64,000 nucleotides of DNA from Beta vulgaris subsp. vulgaris (lineage: Eukaryota; Streptophyta; Magnoliopsida; Caryophyllales; Amaranthaceae), in contig NC_079208.1 of assembly GCF_026745355.1 (NCBI RefSeq), forward strand, positions 52,747,776 to 52,811,775, read 5' to 3'. Under the pieces are notes generated by a model that was not told the DNA's origin, ran no database searches, and worked only from the letters and a program-made list of their open reading frames with translations. Of the stretch, positions 55,486 through 64,000 are shown one piece after another (position 1 is the stretch's first letter; every line of letters starts with the position of its first letter). Position numbers and translations under genes: made by a program.

Positions 55486-57000
55486 TGCTTGTTAACTTAT
55501 TGACTTATGATTGTTATGTTTACTCTCATTTATATAAACTGTTATTATGTTTATTATTATTATTATTATACAACATATGAAGTCTTGTTATAATCACTTA
55601 GGCATCATATGAATCGTTGTTGTAAACATATGATTGTTATTTGTTATAGTATATATTATAACATATCAAAAGTCTTTCATAATCAATAAAATAATTATAT
55701 ATTAGAGCAAATGAAGAGTCTTTCATTATCAATAAAGTAATTTAACTACTATCTCAACACCACTATAGCACTAAAATGGTATAATCTTTAACAAATAATC
55801 AAGAAAGAATCCTTATTTTCCTTTACCCAAATTTAACGTAGGACCTTATTAGTCCCTTTTCTTAGTTTTAGCATAATTAGGCTCTATTCTGCTCGACTTA
55901 TTTTAACTTATTTAAAAAAAAAAGTAAGATGATATATGTTCAGATTAAGTATGTTATATGTTCAAATAAGATGATATAGATAAGAAAAGATAATATAATA
56001 TATGATAAAGTGCATATAAGAGAAGTTAAGTTCAAATAAAACAAATTAAGTTCACATAAGATTATATAAGTCTAATAATACAAACATCATTAAGTTTAAT
56101 AAGTTCATATAAGATAAGATAAGTTTAGATAAGATTAACATGGATAATATAGGTAGAAACTAAAGTTTTTAAGAGTTGACTTATATAATTGAGATTATAC
56201 AATGGAGTATCATCTAAAATTTACTAATATAAATACATTGATCTATGCACTAATTTAGATTAGCATAATGATTGCTCACTTACATTAACTTTGATCACAG
56301 TATACTCGTATAATTTTGTGTTTATCAACCCTAGTCATCATCGTCGACACCAGTTCATCGTTCTCAATCATCATTATCATTCATGATCACCTTTAATCTT
56401 TGATCACAATCAATCCTCAATTCATCATTCATAGTTACAAGTCAATATACACATTGGAAAACTATAGAATAAACAGTAACATTACAAGTTATCATACATA
56501 ATTACATTTAGTATCGGTAACGTAATTATAATCAATATATAGATGACCGATAATTAGATACTCTATAATGAAGAATTTGATATTGAATTTTTCAATATCA
56601 GCCAAATGTTGAACCTCTAACAAAATAATTTTATAGAAAATATAGCCACTTCAAAATGCGCTTTTGTAGACAAATACATATACGTTTCTTGATGCTATCG
56701 TTGTTTTCGACAAGTTTAACCGATATGACAAAAGTCCAACCGAGTTGAAATTTCTGGCAATGAATAATGACTTGACCTGAAGGAAAAAGTTGTACATGGC
56801 TAACCGATATCAAGTTTTACCCGAGTTGATGTGGGTTTTCTTAAGAAACCGAAATTAACTGAACCCAAACTAAAAATAACTATTAATATTTAACTGATAG
56901 TAATAGGAAAATAGTCAATTGTTTAAACTGAAATTGTATGAGTAAAACCAAAAGATAAATGTTAATTTAACTAAACTGAATTGAAAATTGAATTGAAACT
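55486..57000. other. AT-rich stretch with ATAAG-rich low-complexity DNA at 55900-56150
   Basis: The words ATAAGATAAGATAAG, GTTCAAATAA and AAGTTCA recur. No gene. The minus-strand frame at 56631-56813 has no recognisable feature. Confidence 0.4.
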
Positions 57001-57004
57001 ATGG

Positions 57005-57140
57005 ATTGAAACTGAAATCGAAAAAATTTAAATAGAATCAATTAAGCTGGAAAAAACGAACTGAGTTAACTAAACTGAAATCGAAAATTTTTAAACAGAA
57101 TCAATTAAGTTGGAAAAAACGAACTCAGTTAACTAAACTA
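57005..57140. repeat. Tandem duplication of about 64 bp
   Basis: AGAATCAATTAAG(C/T)TGGAAA, then ACGAACT(G/C)AGTTAACTAAAC occurs twice in a row, each preceded by ACTGAAATCGAAAA. Confidence 0.9.
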
Positions 57141-58045
57141 AAAACAACTAAAATATTTAGTTTGAACTAGAACCGAACTTGTTAACTGAATTAACACCAC
57201 TACTAATATAGTGAAGCATTAATTTTAACAAACTTTATTTTTGAGACTTATCCTACAAAGTTTGTTTTTTCATTACCATCAGAAAGAAAAACCAAAAGTT
57301 TTCTCAGTTGAATTATGGGTCAATCCAAGACCAGAGATGACAACTGACTGGCAAGTATAACATGGAGAAAAAGTAGTTTTGTTCTTTGCATATGGCAGAT
57401 AGTTCCAATTTCAAATATTTAACTACTTTTGCAACTAATAAAGCTTGAGCTTTGTTCAATGCTTCAAGTCAAACGTATCAGACTGACGATACTAATGATA
57501 GAAAAAAGTAGATATTTTTTTTGGCAATAGTCATGAGTCAATAATCACTCAAAGCAAAAGTGTGAAATAATGGTCACGAGGCTTCTGTTTCAACACATAC
57601 ACCCTTGTTGGAATTACTCCTTTCAATAGTAGGGTATATACACTATATATGTAGGATTTTTTCATATCCTCTACTGCTTATCAGTTCATGATTACTTACC
57701 ACTGGTGTTAACTAATTAAAGAGACTAAAGTTTGGCGTATGATTCAACTTTATTATAGTGATGCTCCCATTATACCATCACGAGGATTAAATTTCCCGTG
57801 TTTCTCCCACTTTAGAAACCACCTCTTTGCATAAAGCCCTTCTATTTTGTTTTCATTACACTAGTGAAGAGTAGTATTGATTGACTCTTCTCCTTGTGTT
57901 AAGTTTTTTTGGGATGGTGAAAAAGACAAATAATGTAGACGGGAGTTGATCCCATTATTTTGGACATCATCTCCTAAAACTCTAACCAATTAAGTCAGTT
58001 GACATACATCCACTTCATGTGTTTAACGTGTAAGTAATAGACTAA
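57141..58045. other. Spacer
   Basis: No gene or element recognised. Confidence 0.4.
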
Positions 58046-58378
58046 CGACCTGTTTGGTAGTTGGTTATAAATGGTGGTAATGAGAATGAATTTGTGTGTA
58101 AATTTGTGAAAAATATCATTGTCCATTTCCATGTTAATGCTATTTTATCCTAAAGTGTCTACTTTCCTTCTTGAGTTTTCATTCCATCCAATACCACCTA
58201 CAGTGGTAATGAAAATTGTTTCCCCTTGGAGACAAAAACACAAGTTTAGGGGGTAAGATTGCTTGCCAATGGAGAAAAAATTCCTCCCCATGGAGATTTT
58301 AAGGGTGCATCCTTAATAAAATTTCACTTAAAATTCATTCCCATTACCGCAATTTATTAACGACTATCGAACAGGCCG
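58046..58378. mobile_element. PIF/Harbinger-like MITE, 333 bp
   Basis: Ends CGACCTGTTTGGTAGTTGGT and ACGACTATCGAACAGGCCG form an imperfect inverted repeat, flanked by TAA on both sides (58043-58045 and 58379-58381). Internal GGTGGTAATGAGAATG and complements near the right end. Non-coding. Confidence 0.8.
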
Positions 58379-58753
58379 TAAGTGTATGTATGAGATTGCA
58401 ATTTTATATGATGTCACTTTCTCAAATTCTATATACATTATTTTTATCAATAAATATTCAACACAAAAATTATTTAACCAACAATTAATAAACTAACTAT
58501 AAGAGAGTTTGATAGATTAGTGTTCTAAAATTGGATTTTAAATTCTTCAACTCTTTTTTCATGAGAAAACAATATCAATTGACGGGTAATACATATCCAA
58601 GCACGAGACTCTCATATACGGGTTTACTTGGATATCAAGTAAGGAAAGAAGGGAAAAAGAAGCTGGCTTGGATAACAAGTAATGTCAAACCAGTTTTTGG
58701 CGTGCATTTTGAGTGAACTTGGATAGCAACTAGCAAGTTTGCTAAATCTTTGA
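58379..58753. other. Spacer
   Basis: A 61-codon frame at 58531-58716 has no recognisable feature. Confidence 0.4.
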
Positions 58754-59283
58754 CTAGCCGTATATGCAGGCGATGCGTGCATCGACAATATTATGTACGA
58801 ATAGACATATATTTTTTTAATCTAAAATTATTTTGGTAGTGATTTAAATTATTGAGGTTTTTTTTTGTAAATGTTATTATCTTTTGGAACTAAAGGTGAT
58901 CGATTTGTAACTGTTAGAAAATTTTGGCCAAGATTTAATAATTATTTGTCAGCGGCTTTGGTATATTTCTTTAACGATTGTAAATGTTAATAAACCATAT
59001 TGTTTGAACTTTTTAAATATGAAGTCTTAATGTTGTCAGGAAATATCACTAACTCTTTTTTTTAATTGAAGATTCTAATGAATTTCGTGAATTGATTATG
59101 TCAATCTAGTCATGTTATTAATGGTGATTGTATGTTCCATTTTTGATTTATTCCACATGGCAAGTTGCATTGATTCTCATTTTTAAATTTTTTATAAAAA
59201 ATTGTTGTTTTAATTTATTAGAGGGTATTCTAGTCATTTTAAATGAGGACACCGTACCTTCTCCCTGGCTTATATAATAGAGA
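58754..59283 (-). mobile_element. Non-autonomous Helitron, 530 bp
   Basis: On the minus strand it begins TCTCTATTATATAAGCC after an A (59283 inward) and ends CTAG before a T (58754). A hairpin CGATGC-AC-GCATCG lies about 14 bases before the CTAG. A|TC...CTAG|T with a 3' hairpin and no TSD is the Helitron pattern, and GGTACGGTGTCC near the 5' end is seen in plant Helitrons. AT-rich interior without RepHel sequence. Confidence 0.75.
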
Positions 59284-59515
59284 TTTTTGTTAAGTTAGGA
59301 AAATTTCGTATTATTAGAACTAAAGCTTCACACATTTAGGAAAGGTTTAGTGTGAATGCAATTTGTTTCCTTTTCTTAACTTTTTTTTGTCAAGTTTCCT
59401 AGTGTCTTAATGGTTGTAATGCCTATACAAGAGCTACATATTCGTTAATAAAAATCAGAGATTATAGTGACTTATAACTTTGCTTATTTCATGAGGTTTG
59501 ACTATCTTTCATTTA
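59284..59515. other. Spacer
   Basis: AT-rich, no feature recognised. Confidence 0.4.
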
Positions 59516-59849
59516 GGGCCTGTTCTCTTCGGCATAAAACAGCTGAACTGAACTGAATTGAACTGAACTGAACTGATCTGAACTGAATTGAACTGAACTG
59601 ATCTGAACTGAACTGAACTGATCTGAACTGAACTGAACTGAATTGAACTGAACTGAACTGAACTGAATTGAACTGAAATGAATAGTGATATGTGAGAGTA
59701 AAAGTATTGTCAAGAGCTGAACTGAACTGGTTTGAACTGAACTGATTTGAACTGAACTGAATTGAACTGAACTGAACTGAATTGAACTGAACTGAACTGA
59801 ACTGAACTGAACTGAATTGAACTGAAAATAAGCTGGGGAGAATAGGCCC
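59516..59849. mobile_element. MITE built of GAACT pentamers, 334 bp (sibling of 41737-42040)
   Basis: Ends GGGCCTGTTCTCTTCGGC and AGGCCC, flanked by TTA (59513-59515 and 59850-59852). Same central spacer GAATAGTGATATGTGAGAGT and (GAACT)n blocks, of different length from the sibling. Confidence 0.87.
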
Positions 59850-59852
59850 TTA

Positions 59853-60067
59853 AGAGCTTTAAACAATCACATAACTGCAACTTACGTGTTTTTTGACACT
59901 TTTTTCTCAAAAATCGCGCCTTTTTGTAATTATCTGTGTTTACTCGTTGTTTCCTATTCTCAGTTTTTTTTTTTTTTTAGGGGACCTATTCTGAGTTTTT
60001 CGTTTATATATAAAACATAATAAAAAATACAAAAGCGTTTAGTTCTTTACTCTTGGATTCACATCAA
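59853..60067. other. Spacer
   Basis: T-rich; nothing recognised. Confidence 0.35.
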
Positions 60068-60405
60068 GGCTATGTTTAGTTCACCTGAAATTTTCTGATC
60101 TGAACTTATTTGATCTGATCTGAACTTATTTTTTCTGATCTGATTTGATCTGATCTGATTTACAAGATCTTATCTTTTAGATTTTTCTCAATATATAGGA
60201 AAAAATAAGTCATGTGGGGTCTTGTTTGATTCGTCTCAATGAGTACTTTATTAATATTCAATTATTATAATTTTTACTAATATGTAATGAAAGGTATTTA
60301 ATAGTAATAATAATTTTTAACTATAAATATGATTGAAACTTATTTTTTCTGGTCAGATTTGATTAGATCTTAAATAAACAAAAATAAGGTGAATTGACCA
60401 TAGCC
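60068..60405. mobile_element. PIF/Harbinger-like MITE, 338 bp (sibling of 39577-39929)
   Basis: Starts GGCTATGTTTAGTTCACCTG and ends AAGGTGAATTGACCATAGCC, flanked by CAA on both sides (60065-60067 and 60406-60408). The body matches the 39577 copy in the same orientation. Confidence 0.87.
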
Positions 60406-61003
60406 CAAGAGGTGATCAGTGTAATAAAATGATGTCGTTCATCATAATATTGAAAGAAGAGTGACATACCAAACACTATCATGAATTGACAATAATTATA
60501 AATATATATATGTGTGTGTGTCAAGAGAATTTCCAAAAGTATAACTTTCTACAAGATTTTTTTTGAGGTGCAACTTTCTCCGAAACTGATAATCTTTATC
60601 ATATTCATATATAGAGTCATAGGAAACAACGGGTAACTTCAAGCCTCAATTGAAAACAACAAGAACGGTATGAGTTGCTTTAACATTTGCCGTCGTCGGC
60701 AAGTAGTTTACCTAATCAACATTATTGATTTAGAATAATGCAGATTATAACTCATTGTTGGTCTTTAGGGCAATGATTCATTTTTTCGGCTTCATTCATC
60801 ACTTATTTTATTTTCAAGTCACTGTTTGCTAAATGTTGAGTTAATTCGACCAAGACACAATCAACGTGGTGACATAAACTAGCGACCATTACGCATGGAG
60901 AACTTCTGTTTCGTGGAAATTGAAATCACTCTAAATTATAAATTCATTATGTAGGAATTAAGTACTTTTGTTTGAAGAACTGCCTTATCTATCTAGAAAT
61001 TAA
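60406..61003. other. Spacer
   Basis: Ordinary AT-rich DNA; no gene recognised. Confidence 0.4.
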
Positions 61004-61744
61004 TGTTGGATAATTTAGAGTATTTAGTTGATTGAGTTCATGTAACGTATAACTTGAATAACTTGGTTAAGGTGTCGTTGTTCAAGTTACGTTAAATATA
61101 CACGTAGATTGTTTATGGTGTAGTAAACAATAAGATTTGAAGGAATAAAGAAACCGCAAACAAGTACAAATGTTACTTGAATCAATATGTATAATGCATA
61201 TTATGCTTGGTGGTTATAGCTAAGCATGGTGCAGCAAAGCAGTAGCATGTATACTCGCACATACTCGCACAAGCAGCAGGCGCAAGCAGCAGGCATGGGC
61301 TGCAAAGCTTCGCGACTCGCGAAGGATCGTCGCGACTCGCGACAGGCTGGCTCGCGACTCGCGAGCTCTGTCGCGCTGCGACGAGAGCCTGTCTTTGTCG
61401 TGGCTTTGTGCATTTGTGCAGGTTTTGACGGTTTTTGTTATTTTGCGTGTATAATAGTGGTTTGTACCACGATGAAGGTGTGTTTTTCAGAATATATTCT
61501 CTCAAAAAGCACTTCTCTCAAGTCTTTGAGACATTGATCATCATAATTACAAAACTTATTCTCATTTTACAAGATTCATACGAGCGTGACTCTTGTTGTT
61601 CTTCTTTGTATCTCGAAATTGAATTCCGTGCAACCCGTGCTTCGTATAGGGTCGGAATATCACTTTTGGGAAAGTGTCTACACACGCCTAGAAGATTCGA
61701 TATTCATAGTATTCATCTTCTTTACCCTTTTTCTAGTTCTAACA
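61004..61744 (+). mobile_element. Putative 5' LTR and leader of the 61-kb Copia
   Basis: TGTTGGATAATTTAG at 61004 looks like a Copia LTR start. TAACA at 61740-61744 is one possible end, but no normal initiator-Met primer site follows. The partner LTR is beyond the window, so borders are unproven. The segment holds three GC palindromes (61309-61367). Confidence 0.4.
61309..61367. repeat. Three GC-rich palindromes TCGCGACTCGCGA
   Basis: The same 13-base odd palindrome occurs at 61311-61323, 61331-61343 and 61353-61365, separated by seven and nine bases. The next base pair outward is T-A, G-C and C-G respectively, so pairing is kept while the bases differ. Confidence 0.9.
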
Positions 61745-61760
61745 ATCCAAAAGTGATATT
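61656..61760 (+). promoter_or_regulatory. Leader hairpin before Copia gag
   Basis: AATATCACTTTTGG (61656-61669) and CCAAAAGTGATATT (61747-61760) are a perfect 14-base inverted repeat. The stem ends eight bases before the gag ATG at 61769. In the RNA it would form a stem with a loop of about 77 bases. Confidence 0.6.
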
Positions 61761-61768
61761 TCTTGAAG

Positions 61769-62563
61769 ATGGCTACGGTACGTGAAATGACTTCGAATTT
61801 TCAGAAACTTGAAAAGTTTGAGGGTGTGGGATTCCGTAGATGGCAAAAGAAGATGCATTTTCTTCTCACTTCTCTTTCGGTGGCATATGTTTTGAGTACT
61901 CCAAAACCCGAGTTTGTGGAAGATGAAACTTTGGAGGCCTCAAGGAGAAGGAACAAGTGGGAGAATGACGATTATATATGTCGTGGTCACATTTTAAACG
62001 GTATGTCTGACACTTTATTTGATGTTTATCAATTTTATGAATCCGCTAAAATGCTTTGGGATGACCTTGAGTCAAAGTACATGGCCGAAGATGCATCTAG
62101 TAAGAAGTTCTTAGTTAGTAATTTCAATAACTTTAAGATGAATGAAACAAGGCCTGTGATGGAACAATTCCATGAAATTCAAAGGATTTTAGGAAGTTTT
62201 AAACAACACAATATTAGTATGGATGAAACTTTTATTGTTCTTCAATAATGACAAATTACCACCAAGTTGGAAGGATGTTAGAAATACTCTTAAACATAGG
62301 AAAGATGATATAAATGTGGAACAATTGGGTGCTCATCTTCGGATTGAAGAGGGCATTCGGGTTCAAGATGGACAAAAGGAGGTAAATCCTAATTCTTCTA
62401 CCATTAACATGGTGGAGGATGGAAAGTTCAAAGACTCAAATCCTAAGAAGAGGGCTAATAATTTCACCAAAGGCAACAATTTAAGAAGCCTAAGAATGGT
62501 GGAGGTGTTCAACAACGTGGTTGTTGGGAGTGTGGCAAGCCCGGACACTTCAAAAAGGATTGC
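61769..62563 (+). pseudogene. Copia gag with zinc knuckle, frameshifted
   Basis: The start is ATG 61769 (MATVREMTSNFQKLEKFEG), directly after the leader hairpin. FRRWQKKMHFLLTSL and MLWDDLESKY with KKFLVSNFNNFKM are the UBN2-type gag signature of plant Copia. It shifts near 62240 (after ETFIVLQ) into NDKLPPSWKDVRNTL, and again near 62490. The knuckle CWECGKPGHFKKDC (CX2CX4HX4C) is at 62522-62563. It forms the element's particle and binds its RNA. Broken as read, but substitutions look few. Confidence 0.9.
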
Positions 62564-63050
62564 TTCCTATGGAAGAGGAAAATGAACAAAAAGAATGAGC
62601 AAGGTGGAGGGAAAGGCGAGTCTAGCCAATCCCAAGCCAAACAAGGTACTTGTACACAACTTTCATGTAATTCAAGTTTGAATTATATGTGTATGATTTC
62701 TGAAATCTTTTGTGTACAGGATGATTGTTCATGGTATATCGATTCAGGAGCTTCAAGCATGTGTGCAAGGAGCGGTCTTCATTCAAAACCTTCAAGGAGG
62801 TGGACAATGGAGAAGTTCTATACATGGGGAATGACTCTACAGCTCAAGTTCTCGGTGTAGGACAAGTAGAGTTGGTCTTTAGTTCCGGCAAATCTCTAGT
62901 GTTAAGAGATGTTGTATTTGCTCCGGAACTTAGGCGTAATCTAGTGTCAGGAGCTATCTTGAATCGAATAGGTTTTAAAATGGTTTTTGAGTCGGACAAA
63001 TTTATATTATCTAAGGGGTTTGTTTGTTGGACTTGGTTATTTGTGTAATG
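62564..63050 (+). pseudogene. Copia protease region
   Basis: After a Lys/Gly/Gln-rich linker, CSWYIDSGASSMCA (about 62726-62767) gives the catalytic DSGAS. A shift near 62760 leads to a frame with YMGNDSTAQVLGVG and LVLRDVVFAPELRRNLVS, typical of Copia protease. It breaks again near 63020. Confidence 0.9.
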
Positions 63051-63999
63051 GTATGTTTAAACTAGCATTTCAAATGCTTTAGTAACAATGTGTGTGTTAT
63101 TAATGATAATTCTTCTCTTTGGCATTTAAGACTTGGTCATGTTAATTATAGAAAATTATATTCTATGGCTAAGGATGATTTAATTCCTTCTTTTGATCCA
63201 AGTATTGAGAAGTGTAGAACATGCATGCTTACCAAAATAACTAGGTGTTCTTTCCCTAATAATGTGGAAAGAGATACTAAATTGCTTGATTTAGTACATA
63301 GTGATCTTTGTGATTTTCATAGTACACCTTCTTTAGGAAACAAAAAATATATAGTAATTGATGATCATTCACGATTTTGTTATGTATATCTATTGTCTAC
63401 TAAAGATGAAGCCCTAGAAAAATTTGAGATCTATAAAAATGAAGTAGAATTGCAACTAAGTGACAAGGTTAAACGGTTTAGAACCGATAGAGGTGGTGAA
63501 TTTCATAATCCTAGTTATTTCCAAGCTTTAGGAATATACATGAAACAACCGCGGCTTATACACCACAACAAAATGGTGTAGCGGAAAGAAAAATAGAACT
63601 TTACAAGAAATGGTAAATTCTATGTTATCCTACTCGGGTTTGAGTGATGGTTTTTGGGGTGAAGCGGTTTTAACCGCTTGTTACATCTTAATCGTGTTCC
63701 TATGAAAAAGAACAAAGTACCCCTTATGAATTATGGTACAAAAGAAAACCAAATCTAAGTTACATTAGAGTTTGGGGATGTAGGGCAATAGTGAAAGTGC
63801 CGGAACCTAAACGTAAAAAGTTAGGTGAAAGAGGAGTTGAATGCATCTTTATAGGATATGCTTCTCATAGCAAATCCTATAGGTTCTATGTTATAGAACA
63901 AAACGACTTTTGGTCGGTTCACACTATTGTGGAGTCAAGGATGCAATTTTTGATGAAAATAGATATTCATCGGTTCCTAGACCAAAGGATATAACTCCA
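63051..63999 (+). pseudogene. Copia GAG-pre-integrase and integrase, running off the window
   Basis: The pre-integrase segment LWHLRLGHVNYRKL carries the His pair, and CRTCM the Cys pair (about 63218). The catalytic core shows LVHSDLCDF (first Asp, about 63303) and FRTDRGGEF (second Asp, about 63486). The Glu region follows after a break near 63560 as NGVAERK-type codons (about 63575-63600). KKLGERGVECIFIGYASHSKSYRFY and the rest of the C-terminal part go on to about 63990. RT and RNase H would lie past the end of the window. Confidence 0.93.
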
Positions 64000-64000
64000 A

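Noticed and set aside
59513..59910. Minus-strand frames rich in QFSSVQ
   Set aside because: Same pentamer MITE, second copy; not a protein.
61309..61367. CRISPR-like array (three short repeats)
   Set aside because: Plant context, spacers of only 7-9 bases, repeats inside a Copia LTR.

Overview
The window is nuclear DNA from a flowering plant, most likely a dicot. It is AT-rich with long gene-poor stretches, plant-type LTR retrotransposons, many MITEs (Stowaway, PIF/Harbinger, Ac-like hAT, MULE foldbacks), a Helitron, and a host gene of a land-plant family with a leader intron. Caryophyllales/Amaranthaceae is possible but this is a weak guess. I see no bacterial, organellar or CRISPR features. 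The one host gene I can name is a DUF1677-family gene at about 28.15-30.10 kb. A second possible host gene (375-743, minus) has a weak dsRNA-binding-like look.

Layout. 0-8.8 kb: AT-rich DNA with a small ORF inside a direct duplication, an Ac-like hAT MITE, two Stowaway MITEs and a MULE-type foldback. 8.8-22.9 kb: a nest. A 5'-truncated Copia pol remnant begins at a (TAA)n tract. It carries a 292-bp hAT MITE in its reverse transcriptase (perfect 8-bp TSD) and a complete chromovirus-like Gypsy element (12049-22374, TSD GTGCC) in its 3' LTR. 24.3-27.5 kb: a fragmented (AAT)n microsatellite hosting two foldback elements; the larger holds another hAT MITE and a Stowaway. 27.9-30.1 kb: the DUF1677 gene. 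32.4-35.8 kb: a hAT transposase remnant with a BED finger, then a 1.23-kb non-autonomous hAT (perfect 8-bp TSD). 37.3-42.9 kb: a hAT MITE, a roughly 276-bp tandem array, several PIF/Harbinger-like MITEs and a region full of TAGCAACAAA motifs. 43.8-52.6 kb: an Athila-like Gypsy element on the minus strand (TSD ATTAC, tRNA-Asp primer site) that has lost its RT-RNase H-integrase core, followed directly by a 194-bp solo LTR (TSD CATAA). 53-61 kb: MITEs, decayed tandem repeats and a 530-bp Helitron. 61.0-64.0 kb: a Copia element running off the window.

Most of the window is mobile DNA, and its history can be read from exact target-site duplications. Coding regions of all retroelements are broken by scattered single-base shifts, while the LTR pairs differ mainly by small indels. 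Decay or uncorrected long-read indels could both explain this. I found no clearly new enzymatic system. The most unusual items are the gag-protease-only Athila derivative with a fused reading frame, the covarying GC palindromes and leader hairpin of the 61-kb Copia, the CCCGATCGGG palindromes of the 12/22-kb Copia LTR, the nested foldbacks in the AAT tract, and the GAACT-pentamer MITE pair.
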